Assembly: GCF_009939005.1 (NCBI RefSeq)
Contig: NZ_JAACJS010000002.1
Coordinates: 836,646 to 900,645, forward strand
Reading direction: 5' to 3'
Source of the DNA: Sediminibacterium roseum
GTDB taxonomy: Bacteria > Bacteroidota > Bacteroidia > Chitinophagales > Chitinophagaceae
DNA length: 64,000 nucleotides
Shown here: positions 54,487 through 63,862 of the stretch, piece after piece
Numbering within the stretch: the stretch's first letter is position 1
How the letters are laid out: every line of letters begins with the position of its first letter
The notes under the pieces: generated by a model
The model's database searches: none
What the model was told of the DNA's origin: nothing
Seen by the model: the letters and a program-made list of their open reading frames with translations, nothing else
Program-made: the position numbers and the translations under genes

Positions 54487-54533
54487 CACTTGTCAATAAT
54501 TGTATACCTTGCAAAACTCTGAAAATAATACGA

Positions 54534-55643
54534 ATGAAGAAAGCTCTGGTAACCGGGATCACCGGTCAGGATGGCGCATACCTCACCGAGTTCCTGCTGA
54601 AGAAGGGATACGAAGTGCATGGCATCAAAAGGAGAAGCTCGCTTTTTAATACAGGGCGGATAGATCATTTCTATGAAGATCCGCATATTCCCGGCCGGCA
54701 TCTTTTTTTGCATTATGGCGATCTTACGGATTCAACCAATCTGATACGGATTATCCAGGAAGTACAGCCTGATGAGATTTACAACCTGGCCGCAATGAGC
54801 CACGTACATGTTAGTTTTGAAACGCCTGAATATACAGCCAATGCAGATGGTATCGGAACACTGCGGATACTGGAAGCAGTGCGGTTACTTGGTCTGGTGA
54901 AGAAAACGAAAGTCTACCAGGCCTCCACCTCAGAGTTGTATGGACTGGTTCAGGCAGTACCGCAGAATGAAACGACGCCTTTTTACCCGCGTTCCCCTTA
55001 TGCAGTAGCCAAACTGTATGCGTACTGGATCACGGTAAATTACCGGGAAGCCTATGGTATGTTCGCTTGCAACGGAATCTTGTTTAATCATGAATCACCA
55101 TTGCGCGGCGAAACGTTTGTAACCAGGAAAATCACCCGCGCAGTTGCTAAGATCGCGTTAGGATTGCAGGAGACTTTGTATCTGGGCAACCTTGATGCAC
55201 AACGCGACTGGGGCCACGCCAAAGACTATGTGGAAGGCATGTGGCTCATGATGCAGCAGGAAACCCCGGAAGACTTTGTACTGGCCACCGGCATCACTAC
55301 ACGTATACGTGATTTCGTGATACGTGCCTTCGGGGAGGCGGGTATCGAACTCGAGTTCGAAGGGCAGCATGAGAATGAAACCGCAAAAGTGAAAGCATGC
55401 CATGGCAGGTTCGCATTACCGGTTGGTAAAGTAGTATTGAAGGTTGATCCGCATTATTATCGTCCAACCGAAGTTGACCTTCTGATCGGAGACGCAGGCA
55501 AGGCCATACAAAAACTAGGGTGGAAGCCACGTTATACACTGAATGAAATGATCGCAGAAATGGTAGCCAGCGATATTCAGTTGTTCGAACGCAGCCTGTT
55601 TCTCAAATCCAACGGGTTCAATACAAAAAACGAGCATGAGTAG
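54534..55643 (+). CDS. gmd: GDP-mannose 4,6-dehydratase
   Basis: The 369-residue protein reads [60 protein letters not shown] and [12 protein letters not shown], all standard for Gmd. It converts GDP-mannose to GDP-4-keto-6-deoxymannose. Its end overlaps fcl by 8 bp, so together they give GDP-L-fucose (or GDP-colitose-type derivatives with further enzymes, none seen). It starts 47 bp after the dehydratase gene. Confidence 0.97.
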   Translation: MKKALVTGITGQDGAYLTEFLLKKGYEVHGIKRRSSLFNTGRIDHFYEDPHIPGRHLFLHYGDLTDSTNLIRIIQEVQPDEIYNLAAMSHVHVSFETPEYTANADGIGTLRILEAVRLLGLVKKTKVYQASTSELYGLVQAVPQNETTPFYPRSPYAVAKLYAYWITVNYREAYGMFACNGILFNHESPLRGETFVTRKITRAVAKIALGLQETLYLGNLDAQRDWGHAKDYVEGMWLMMQQETPEDFVLATGITTRIRDFVIRAFGEAGIELEFEGQHENETAKVKACHGRFALPVGKVVLKVDPHYYRPTEVDLLIGDAGKAIQKLGWKPRYTLNEMIAEMVASDIQLFERSLFLKSNGFNTKNEHE

Positions 55644-56592
55644 AATGGAACTGAATTCAAAAATTTATATAGCCGGGCATCGCGGAATGGTAGGCAGCGC
55701 AATCCTTAGAAAACTCCGCGAAGTAGGATATTCAAATATCATTTACCGAACCTCTGCAGAACTGGATTTGCGGAACCAGCAGGCTGTGAATGATTTCTTT
55801 GCCACGGAAAAACCGGAGTTCGTTTTTCTTGCAGCAGCAAAAGTGGGAGGGATCGTTGCAAACAATACCTACCGCGCAGACTTTATCTACGAAAACCTTA
55901 TGATCGAAGCCAACCTGATCCATGCGGCTTACGTTCACAAAGTGGTAAAATTGCTGTTCCTGGGTTCCTCATGCATTTATCCCAAAATGGCCCCACAGCC
56001 ATTAAAAGAGGAATATCTTTTATCGGGCTTCCTGGAAGAAACCAACCAGCCCTATGCCATCGCTAAAATAGCCGGGATCGAATTGTGCGATGCTTACCGG
56101 AGACAATATGGATGTAACTTCATTTCTGCCATGCCCACCAACCTGTACGGGCCGAATGACAATTACGATCCGGAGACTTCTCACGTTTTGCCGGCTCTTT
56201 TGCGCAAATTTTTAACCGCACAAAAAAAACACGAAAAATCGGTGACCCTTTGGGGAACCGGTACGCCTCGCCGTGAATTTCTGCATGTGGATGACCTCGC
56301 CGCTGCCTGCCTTTTGCTGATGGACCGGTATGACCAAAGCGGTTTTCTCAATATCGGAACCGGTACCGATATCAGTATCTATGAACTGGCTGAAATGATT
56401 GCAGCGCTAACCGGTTTCGATGGTGAAATTGTACTCGACCGAACCAAACCGGACGGAACACCCCGCAAATTGATGGACGTGACCCGCCTCGAATCCATGG
56501 GCTGGAAACCAACTATTTCACTGCACCAGGGAATAGCCGGAGTGCTTCAGGATATACAGCACCATGGTCGTTTTGATAGCAGTTTGGGCTAA
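55636..56592 (+). CDS. fcl: GDP-L-fucose synthase
   Basis: The 318-residue protein is a typical epimerase/reductase with [46 protein letters not shown] and the catalytic Tyr-Lys in [12 protein letters not shown], then [11 protein letters not shown] and [11 protein letters not shown]. It turns the Gmd product into GDP-L-fucose. It closes the gmd-fcl pair, and a promoter-bearing gap follows. Confidence 0.97.
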   Translation: MSRMELNSKIYIAGHRGMVGSAILRKLREVGYSNIIYRTSAELDLRNQQAVNDFFATEKPEFVFLAAAKVGGIVANNTYRADFIYENLMIEANLIHAAYVHKVVKLLFLGSSCIYPKMAPQPLKEEYLLSGFLEETNQPYAIAKIAGIELCDAYRRQYGCNFISAMPTNLYGPNDNYDPETSHVLPALLRKFLTAQKKHEKSVTLWGTGTPRREFLHVDDLAAACLLLMDRYDQSGFLNIGTGTDISIYELAEMIAALTGFDGEIVLDRTKPDGTPRKLMDVTRLESMGWKPTISLHQGIAGVLQDIQHHGRFDSSLG

Positions 56593-56832
56593 TTCATTTT
56601 TTTGAAATTATCAGTCGTTATATCCATATATTTGCAATCCATAAAGCTGGTGTCCTAATCCCCCTTAAGCGCCTAAGTCTTTGATAATGACTACTCAAAA
56701 ACGCTTTTTTGGTCATCGCCTGTATTTAAAAGACACGCTGTAACTAATCGTAGATGGCTGGCGGTTTAAGTAGGCTTTTTAATCTCATGTAAGTGAGGAG
56801 GGCGGAGCCCTGTCTTTTAAAATAAGTCTGTT
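56593..56832 (+). promoter_or_regulatory. 240-bp gap with promoter and long leader before the export genes
   Basis: A promoter is placed at TTG (56602-56604) and TATATTTG (56627-56634), spacing 22 bp; the -7 is a perfect TAnnTTTG. The expected transcript would have a leader of roughly 190 nt. It contains GGCGGT at 56760-56765, a hairpin AGGGC-GGA-GCCCT (56799-56811) and T-rich runs at 56704-56710 and 56776-56780. This separates the fucose genes from the Wza/Wzz export block and could allow leader-based control. Confidence 0.6.
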
Positions 56833-59256
56833 ATGCTAAAGAAATTTCTGAAAGTTACCGGGACATTTATTTTACTTTTTGTTGCAACAAACCTTTATGC
56901 GCAGGATCTTTTCAGGGGTGAGGATCTGAGTAAGCTGAAGGTTGACCAGCTCACTGAGACTGATATCTCTAAGTTCAAAACGCAGTTGACCAATATGGGT
57001 ATGACCTTGGACCAGGCCGAAAAAATAGCCGTTTCAAAGGGAATGCCGCTTGGGGAATTTGATAAACTGCGCCAGCGCATTGCAGCATCTACAAACAGAT
57101 CTTCAGGCCCTAATAACCCGGATCGCAACAGCAACGGTTCCGATTCAACGGCTAAACCCCAGTATCAATCCGAAAGGCCTAGATCGTTGATCGATTCATT
57201 GATATTTGGTTCTGAACTCTATACATCGGTTGCACCCAGTTTCGAACCCAACCTGAACATGGCAACTCCGTTAAATTATATCCTCGGATCCACAGATGTG
57301 GTATCCATTTCAATCTATGGCGTTCAGCAATACGAAGGGGAGCACCGGATCTCTGCGGAAGGGAGCATTCAGATACCGAATGTAGGGCAGATCAAACTGG
57401 CTGGGCTCAGCTTTGAGGAAGCGACGGAGAAACTGAAAACAGTTTTGGGCAACAGTGCATACCCTTACCTGAAATCCGGCGGATCGAAATTGGCGCTGTC
57501 ACTCGCTAAAATACGTACGATACGGGTGAATGTGATCGGCGCAAACTTTCCGGGGAATTTCAATGTGTCATCGTTGACCACGGTGTTCAATGTATTATAC
57601 CTTGCCGGCGGTCCATCTAAATTCGGAAGTTTCCGCGAGATCGAATTGATGCGTAACGGCAAACTTATTACCAAAATCGATCTATACAGGTTTTTGCTCA
57701 ATGGAGACCAGTCTGATAACATTGGTCTTAAAGACAATGACGTGATCAGGATACCTCCTTATAAAAAACGCGTGGAACTGAGGGGCCAGGTTAAAAGACC
57801 GGGAATATTCGAGTTGCTTCCCGGCGAAAATTTTTCAAATGTGATAGAATTCGCTTCTGGCTTTACAGATTCTGCATACACCGCCAGCGTGAAGGTATAC
57901 CAGCAAACCGACCGGGAAAGAAAAGTAACAGACATCACATCGGAACAATACACAACATATACACCCAAATCCGGAGACCTCTTCATCGTATCAAAAATCC
58001 TGAACCGGTTTGCGAACCGTGTACGCATCAGCGGCGCCGTATTCCGTCCTGATGTATATGCTTTAACACCGGGGATGACGGTTGCCGATCTGATCAGGAA
58101 AGCAGACGGTATACGGGAGGACGCCTATACGGGGCGTGCGCAGGTTATGCGTTTGCAGGACAACCTGCAGCCGTCCATTCTTTCCTTTGATATCAAAAAG
58201 GCGCTTTCCAATGATCCTGAACATAACTTCGTACTCAAGCGAGAAGATGAGGTGCTGATCGTTTCGGTGCAGGATCTGCAGGACAAATTCAAAATTACCA
58301 TCCAGGGAGAAGTCCGGCTGCCAGGCGAATACAACTATGTCGCTAACCTTACTTTAAAAGACCTGATCCTGAAAGCCGGTGGTTTTACAGATGCGGCCTA
58401 CAAAAACATAGAGATATCAAGGTTGCTGAAACGCGATAGCATCAGTTCCAATGATTTTCGTTCGGCGCAACTGATCACTACACAGATCGAGGCCGATGAT
58501 CTGCAATCTGCAGCGGCGAATGTAAAATTGGAACCATACGATGTTGTAACCATAAGACGAAAAGCGGGTTACCAGTTGCCTGAGTCGATTACGGTGATCG
58601 GGCAGGTGCAGTTTCCTGGTCCTTATACGCTTAACAGGATCTCTGAACGGGTGAGTGATATTTACAATCGTGCAGGAGGCGCATTGCCGGATGCTGATCT
58701 AACCGGCGCTTATATCAAAAGGTTTCGCACGCAGATGGAAATAGAGGCGCTGAATAACAAGACGATGAAAATTCAGAAAGATGTAAAGGCCGACACCAGC
58801 AATTCAACAACTGTGGTGAAGGATTTTGATCAGATTCCATTGGATCTGCCTTATATCCTTTCGCACCCAGGCTCGATCGAAGATATTTTCATGAAGGAAA
58901 AAGACCAATTGGTCATACCAAGGTACGATGCGCAGGTGAAGGTTAGTGGTGCCGTATTGCTGCCTACCCAGATCACTTACCGGGCAGGCAACAAACTGGA
59001 GGATTATATCGATGCTGCCGGAGGTTATGCGTACAATAGCATGAAAAGAAAATCATTTGTAATCTATCCAAATGGCAAAACAGCGGTTACCAAGCATTTC
59101 CTGTTTTTCAGTTTCTCGCCTAAAGTAACTGCCGGCGCGGAGATTGTTGTTCCTTACAAACCGGAAAAACGGCCGTTAAGTACGACTGAAATAATTGGCC
59201 TTTCCAGCGTTCTGGCCAGCCTGGCAGGGGTTGTTCTCGCACTTTTACGTTTGTAG
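56833..59256 (+). CDS. Outer-membrane polysaccharide export protein (Wza-like, multiple SLBB domains)
   Basis: The 807-residue protein has a signal peptide (cut near residue 23, LYA-Q), then the poly_export domain YILGSTDVVSISIYGVQQYEG at about 150. Several SLBB repeats follow (for example VRISGAVFRPDVYALTPG, ITIQGEVRLPGEYNYV, ITVIGQVQFPGPYTLNR, VKVSGAVLLPTQITY). A final hydrophobic segment (TEIIGLSSVLASLAGVVLALL) would cross the outer membrane. Wza-type proteins form the channel for capsule or exopolysaccharide release. It is longer than E. coli Wza (about 380) because of extra SLBB domains. It is the first gene after the promoter-bearing gap. Confidence 0.9.
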   Translation: MLKKFLKVTGTFILLFVATNLYAQDLFRGEDLSKLKVDQLTETDISKFKTQLTNMGMTLDQAEKIAVSKGMPLGEFDKLRQRIAASTNRSSGPNNPDRNSNGSDSTAKPQYQSERPRSLIDSLIFGSELYTSVAPSFEPNLNMATPLNYILGSTDVVSISIYGVQQYEGEHRISAEGSIQIPNVGQIKLAGLSFEEATEKLKTVLGNSAYPYLKSGGSKLALSLAKIRTIRVNVIGANFPGNFNVSSLTTVFNVLYLAGGPSKFGSFREIELMRNGKLITKIDLYRFLLNGDQSDNIGLKDNDVIRIPPYKKRVELRGQVKRPGIFELLPGENFSNVIEFASGFTDSAYTASVKVYQQTDRERKVTDITSEQYTTYTPKSGDLFIVSKILNRFANRVRISGAVFRPDVYALTPGMTVADLIRKADGIREDAYTGRAQVMRLQDNLQPSILSFDIKKALSNDPEHNFVLKREDEVLIVSVQDLQDKFKITIQGEVRLPGEYNYVANLTLKDLILKAGGFTDAAYKNIEISRLLKRDSISSNDFRSAQLITTQIEADDLQSAAANVKLEPYDVVTIRRKAGYQLPESITVIGQVQFPGPYTLNRISERVSDIYNRAGGALPDADLTGAYIKRFRTQMEIEALNNKTMKIQKDVKADTSNSTTVVKDFDQIPLDLPYILSHPGSIEDIFMKEKDQLVIPRYDAQVKVSGAVLLPTQITYRAGNKLEDYIDAAGGYAYNSMKRKSFVIYPNGKTAVTKHFLFFSFSPKVTAGAEIVVPYKPEKRPLSTTEIIGLSSVLASLAGVVLALLRL

Positions 59257-59304
59257 CACACACGAAGTATCCGGCCGTATTGCCATGAATGTTAACCATA
59301 TAAA

Positions 59305-60396
59305 ATGTCGCAGTTAAACGAGTTAAAACGATCAAACGGATCCGATGGCTTTTCCATCAAGGAGTTCGTACCGGTTTTAAAAGCATGGTTCCTCTACCTG
59401 AGAAGGAAATGGTACATCGTTGTATTGCTGGGTCTTACCGGCGGCGGCATCGGTTTTTACTATGCCTATAAACAGAAAACACAGTACATTGCCACGCTCA
59501 GTTTCGCGCTGGAAGAAGATAACGCCAAAGGCGGTGGCGGTATCAGCGGTTTGGCGAGCCAATTGGGTTTTGACTTCGGCGGGAGTGCAGGCGGCGCATT
59601 TTCCGGATCCAATCTTTCTGAACTGATGAAGTCACGCAGCCTGGTAGAAAAAACCTTATTGAATCCCATTACCGTCAATGGCCGTGAGATCTCGTTGGCT
59701 GAATATTACATACAGTTGTACGACCTGCGCAAAGGATGGGAAAACATTCCCGGGCTTGCCGGCCGTTCGTTCAAAGTAAATGATGACAGAAGCAAATTTA
59801 CGCTGCAGCAGGATAGTGTGCTTGGGATCATTGAAAAGGACATTACCACTGAAAAATTGAATGTTGGTCCGAAAGATAAAAAGATCAACATTACTTACAT
59901 CGATGTGAAATCAGCTGACCAGCTTTTTTCAAAGGTCTTTGCGGTCACATTGGCAAAAGTGGTATCAGACTTCTATGTTCAGACAAAAAGCAGGAAATCG
60001 CAGATTTCGGTGGATATTATGCAGCACCAGGTAGATTCACTCCGCGCGCAGCTGAATTCGGGTATTGCGGGTGTTGCGGCGGCATCAGACAATGTATTCA
60101 ATCTCAATCCCTCCATGAATATTATGCGGGCGCCGTCTGCAAGGAGACAAATTGATGTGCAAACGAATACGGCCATGTTGATGCAGCTTGTACAGAATCT
60201 TGAAGTGGCCCGGATGTCGCTGCGAAAAGAAACACCACTGATACAGATCATCGACGAGCCGATATTGCCCCTGCCGCGCATCAAACCCAGCAAGTTAAAC
60301 TACCTCATCAGGGGTGGGCTGTTAGGTGGGTTTATTGCAGTGATCGGATTGATCGGTTTTTACTGGTATAAGAAAACGTTTTCTTCATTTACATAA
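59305..60396 (+). CDS. Wzz-family chain length determinant / polysaccharide co-polymerase
   Basis: The 363-residue protein has an N-terminal membrane helix (about 36-54, WYIVVLLGLTGGGIGFYYAY) and a long periplasmic part with coiled-coil-prone helices (TKSRKSQISVDIMQHQVDSLRAQL). A proline-rich PILPLPRIKPSK precedes the last helix (LNYLIRGGLLGGFIAVIGLIGFYWY). This is the Wzz/FepE fold. A glycine-rich GGGGISGLASQLGFDFGGSAGG loop near residues 73-95 is typical of Bacteroidota members. No tyrosine-kinase domain is attached. It should set glycan chain length or act with the upstream export channel. Confidence 0.9.
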   Translation: MSQLNELKRSNGSDGFSIKEFVPVLKAWFLYLRRKWYIVVLLGLTGGGIGFYYAYKQKTQYIATLSFALEEDNAKGGGGISGLASQLGFDFGGSAGGAFSGSNLSELMKSRSLVEKTLLNPITVNGREISLAEYYIQLYDLRKGWENIPGLAGRSFKVNDDRSKFTLQQDSVLGIIEKDITTEKLNVGPKDKKINITYIDVKSADQLFSKVFAVTLAKVVSDFYVQTKSRKSQISVDIMQHQVDSLRAQLNSGIAGVAAASDNVFNLNPSMNIMRAPSARRQIDVQTNTAMLMQLVQNLEVARMSLRKETPLIQIIDEPILPLPRIKPSKLNYLIRGGLLGGFIAVIGLIGFYWYKKTFSSFT

Positions 60397-60403
60397 AAAC
60401 GCT

Positions 60404-61681
60404 ATGGCTTTGGATAACAAATTGGCGGAATACAAAATTGCTGTGATAGGCCTCGGGTACGTTGGATTGCCGCTGGCCGTGGAATTCGGCAAGCAATACC
60501 AGGTACTCGGTTTCGATATTGATCAAAAAAGAATTGCAAGTCTGAAACAAGGCTACGATGTCACCAAAGAAACATCGGAAGATGAGATCAGGTCGGCTAT
60601 AAAGCTTTCCTTTTCATACGATCAGGAAGAGCTTAAAAAATACAACGTATTCATCATAACGGTTCCTACCCCGATCGACCAGTTTAAAGTACCAGATTTG
60701 AAACCGCTGTTAAAAGCAACAGCCATGATCGGTTCGGTTCTTAAGAACGGGGATATCGTTATTTACGAGAGCACGGTGTATCCAGGTTGTACCGAAGAGG
60801 ATTGCGTACCTGTGCTCGAAAAAACAAGCGGACTGGTATTCAACCGCGATTTCTACTGCGGTTATTCTCCTGAAAGGATCAATCCCGGAGACAAGGTAAA
60901 TACCCTTACAAAAATCGTAAAGGTTACTTCCGGCTCAACCCCCGAAATCGCTGACATTGTTGATGGATTGTACAGCAGCATCATTGTTGCGGGTACACAC
61001 AAAGCGGCAAGCCTAAAAGTAGCGGAGGCATCAAAAGCGATCGAAAATGCGCAACGGGATGTAAATATCTCATTTGTGAACGAGTTGGCGCTGATCTTCG
61101 ACAGGATGGGTATCGATACCAACGACGTACTTACTGCAGCCGCTACCAAATGGAATTTTCTGCGTTACAGTCCTGGGTTGGTAGGAGGGCATTGCATAGG
61201 TGTGGATCCATATTATCTTTCCTACAAAGCTGAAGCACTTGGTTATTATCCACAGGTGATTCTGAGTGGTAGAAGGGTCAATGATATGATGTCTACCTTT
61301 ATTACCAACAAGGTGATCAAGTTGCTGATCAAAAATGACCATACGATCAACAAATCACGGGCGTTGATCCTTGGAATCACATTCAAGGAGAATTCGACTG
61401 ATATTCGTAACACGAAAGCCGTTGATATTTATCGCGAACTCATCGAGTTTGGAGTAAAGGTAGATGTGTTCGACCCCAATGCCAATGCCGAAGACGTTAT
61501 GGAAGAATACGGTGTTAGAATGATCAGCAACATAGAAGGTAAATACGATGCCATCATTGTTGCCGTGTCGCATGCGGAGTTCAGGGAACTCGATTACAAC
61601 GCTTTGAAATCAAGCGCCAACTCGGTTATTTTTGATATTAAATCATTCCTCCCACGATCAATTGTTAACGCAAGATTATAA
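60404..61681 (+). CDS. UDP-sugar 6-dehydrogenase (TviB/WbpA-type)
   Basis: The 425-residue protein has VIGLGYVGLPLAVEFGKQ (residues 14-31), TVPTPIDQ, ESTVYPGCTEEDCVP, GYSPERINPGDK and the catalytic Cys264 in GGHCIGVDPYYLSY. This pattern belongs to UDP-N-acetyl-hexosamine 6-dehydrogenases (TviB, WbpA) more than to UDP-glucose dehydrogenase. It gives a uronic acid derivative (for example UDP-GalNAcA or UDP-GlcNAcA) in two NAD-dependent steps. Its C-4 epimerase partner is not in the window. It is 7 bp downstream of the chain-length gene. Confidence 0.9.
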   Translation: MALDNKLAEYKIAVIGLGYVGLPLAVEFGKQYQVLGFDIDQKRIASLKQGYDVTKETSEDEIRSAIKLSFSYDQEELKKYNVFIITVPTPIDQFKVPDLKPLLKATAMIGSVLKNGDIVIYESTVYPGCTEEDCVPVLEKTSGLVFNRDFYCGYSPERINPGDKVNTLTKIVKVTSGSTPEIADIVDGLYSSIIVAGTHKAASLKVAEASKAIENAQRDVNISFVNELALIFDRMGIDTNDVLTAAATKWNFLRYSPGLVGGHCIGVDPYYLSYKAEALGYYPQVILSGRRVNDMMSTFITNKVIKLLIKNDHTINKSRALILGITFKENSTDIRNTKAVDIYRELIEFGVKVDVFDPNANAEDVMEEYGVRMISNIEGKYDAIIVAVSHAEFRELDYNALKSSANSVIFDIKSFLPRSIVNARL

Positions 61682-61690
61682 TCACATACT

Positions 61691-62704
61691 ATGGTACTCA
61701 CAGATAAGTCAATTCTAATTACCGGTGGTACGGGCTCGTTTGGTAAAGCGATGGTTAAATACATCTTTACCAACCATCCGGATGTAAAGCGCGTGATCGT
61801 TTTTTCGCGTGACGAACAGAAGCAGTTTCAGATGGCTCAGGATTTTCCTGTTTCCAAGTATCCACAGATCCGCTTTTTGATCGGTGATGTGCGTGACAAA
61901 GAAAAAGTAAAAAGGGCGTTCCAGGGTGTCAATTATGTGATACATGCTGCGGCGATGAAGCATGTGCCGATTGCAGAGTACAACCCTGAAGAGTGTGTAA
62001 AGACCAACGTATTTGGTGCTCAGAATGTAATTGATGCTGCACTTGAAACAGGTGTAGAACGTGTGGTTGCATTGTCTACCGACAAAGCCTGCGCCCCCAT
62101 CAACCTGTATGGCGCCACTAAACTTACTTCAGATAAACTTTTTGTTGCGGCCAATAACATCCGCGGATGGAACCCGATCCGGTTTTCGGTGGTACGGTAT
62201 GGAAACGTTATGGGATCCAATGGTTCGGTCATCCCTTTTTTTATCAACAAGAAAAAGGAAAAAATATTGCCGATCACAGATCCAAAAATGACACGCTTCA
62301 ATATTACTTTGTCGGCCGGTGTAGATATGGTGATCCACGCACTTGAGCACGCCTGGGGTGGAGAAATTTTTGTTCCCAAAATTCCATCATACAAAATACT
62401 GGATGTAGCAGAGGCGATCGGACCGGAATGCGAAATAAAGGTGGTGGGTATCAGGCCCGGTGAAAAAGTACACGAAGAAATGATCACCTCATCGGATTCG
62501 TTTTTTACCTATGACCTGGGTAAATATTATGTGGTGCTTCCATCCCTGCCTACATGGGACCTTGGCGAATACATCGCTGAAACAAAAGCCAAGTTGGTGA
62601 AAGAGGGTTTCCAGTATAATTCTGGCGAAAACGATGAGTGGGTAGGTGTGAAGGAACTGAGAGAAATGATCGTTGAGCACGTTGATCCTGCATTTAAGCC
62701 ATAA
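61691..62704 (+). CDS. pseB: UDP-N-acetylglucosamine 4,6-dehydratase (inverting), pseudaminic acid step 1
   Basis: The 337-residue soluble SDR has LITGGTGSFGKAMVKYIF, SRDEQKQFQMAQDF, HAAAMKHVPIAEYNPEECV, and the active site with Asp131-Lys132 in STDKACAP and Tyr140 in NLYGATK. These match the Helicobacter FlaA1/PseB residues (Asp132, Lys133, Tyr141; recalled). The end has GIRPGEKVHEEMI. PseB makes UDP-4-keto-6-deoxy-L-AltNAc-type sugar from UDP-GlcNAc. It is followed by pseC and pseG, which fixes the pathway. Confidence 0.95.
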   Translation: MVLTDKSILITGGTGSFGKAMVKYIFTNHPDVKRVIVFSRDEQKQFQMAQDFPVSKYPQIRFLIGDVRDKEKVKRAFQGVNYVIHAAAMKHVPIAEYNPEECVKTNVFGAQNVIDAALETGVERVVALSTDKACAPINLYGATKLTSDKLFVAANNIRGWNPIRFSVVRYGNVMGSNGSVIPFFINKKKEKILPITDPKMTRFNITLSAGVDMVIHALEHAWGGEIFVPKIPSYKILDVAEAIGPECEIKVVGIRPGEKVHEEMITSSDSFFTYDLGKYYVVLPSLPTWDLGEYIAETKAKLVKEGFQYNSGENDEWVGVKELREMIVEHVDPAFKP

Positions 62705-62710
62705 TATTAT

Positions 62711-63862
62711 ATGAAGATTATTCCATACGGGCGGCAGCAAATAACCGATGAAGATATACTAGCGGTGAACAATGTATTACGTAGTGATTTGCTCACGCAG
62801 GGACCGGCGATCCAGGCATTTGAAAATGCATTTGCTTCTTATTGCGGAAGTAACTATGCGATCGCGTTGTCTAACGGCACAACGGCCCTGCATCTTGCCG
62901 CACTCGCACTGGGTGTTAACGGGAGTTCGAACGTAATTACTTCGCCAATTACTTTTGTTGCCTCCGCGAACTGTGTACGCTATTGTGGGGGTACCGTATG
63001 GTTTGCTGATATAGATCCGGTAACCTATACCATGGATATCGGGAAAGTACGTCAGCTCATTGCATCCAAACCCAAGGGGTTTTTTCAGGGAATTATACCT
63101 GTTGATTTTGCGGGGTTTGCCGTGAACCTCGAAGAACTGCGCGCGCTCGCAGATGAGCATGGATTGTGGATCATTGAAGATGCATGCCATTCACCGGGTG
63201 GATATTTCACAGACAAAAGCGGGAAGAAACAGGTTTGCGGCAATGGAAAATTTGCCGAGATCTCTGTTTTCTCTTTTCATCCCGTTAAACACATCGCCTG
63301 TGGCGAAGGCGGGATGATCACAACGGATAACAAGGAACTGTATGAAAAAATCATGCTGCTCCGAACGCACGGTATCACCAAAGACCCGCAGCTATTGGAA
63401 GATCACCATGGCGGATGGTATTATGAGATGCAGCAGCTTGGCTATAACTACCGGTTAACAGATTTCCAGTCGGCATTGGGATTGTCACAACTCGGCCGTG
63501 CTGAGAATGGGATGGAGAGAAGGAAAGCCATCGCCCGTAAATACAATGAAACGTTCACGAACATGCCCGGTATCGTTTCACATTCAGGGCTTGTAACCGG
63601 CCACGCGTATCATCTCTATATTATAGAGGTTAACGACCGCAAGGCGCTGTATGACTTCCTGAAGGAAAAGAACATTTACACCCAGGTTCATTATATACCC
63701 GTTCATACTATGCCATATTACAAACAGTTTGGCTGGAAACAGGGTGACTTTCCATCGGCCGAACAATACTATAACAGATGTTTGAGCTTGCCGATGTATC
63801 CTGCACTGTCAGACGAGGAGCAGGATTACGTAATTACATCAATCAAGACTTTTTTTGCGTAG
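62711..63862 (+). CDS. pseC: UDP-4-keto-sugar aminotransferase PseC
   Basis: The 383-residue PLP enzyme starts IPYGRQQITDEDI and VNNVLRSDLLTQGP, the opening of PseC. It continues ALSNGTTALHLAALALG, ITSPITFVASANCVRYCGG, IIPVDFAGF, EDACHSPGG and the PLP Lys193 in HPVKHIACGEGG. It aminates C4 of the PseB product. It starts 6 bp after pseB. Its last bases overlap the proposed pseG start by 8 bp. Confidence 0.95.
   Translation: MKIIPYGRQQITDEDILAVNNVLRSDLLTQGPAIQAFENAFASYCGSNYAIALSNGTTALHLAALALGVNGSSNVITSPITFVASANCVRYCGGTVWFADIDPVTYTMDIGKVRQLIASKPKGFFQGIIPVDFAGFAVNLEELRALADEHGLWIIEDACHSPGGYFTDKSGKKQVCGNGKFAEISVFSFHPVKHIACGEGGMITTDNKELYEKIMLLRTHGITKDPQLLEDHHGGWYYEMQQLGYNYRLTDFQSALGLSQLGRAENGMERRKAIARKYNETFTNMPGIVSHSGLVTGHAYHLYIIEVNDRKALYDFLKEKNIYTQVHYIPVHTMPYYKQFGWKQGDFPSAEQYYNRCLSLPMYPALSDEEQDYVITSIKTFFA

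Noticed and set aside
53785..54489. 234-codon minus-strand frame within the 4,6-dehydratase gene
   Set aside because: Cysteine- and histidine-rich antisense shadow; no domain recognised and the plus-strand gene is certain.
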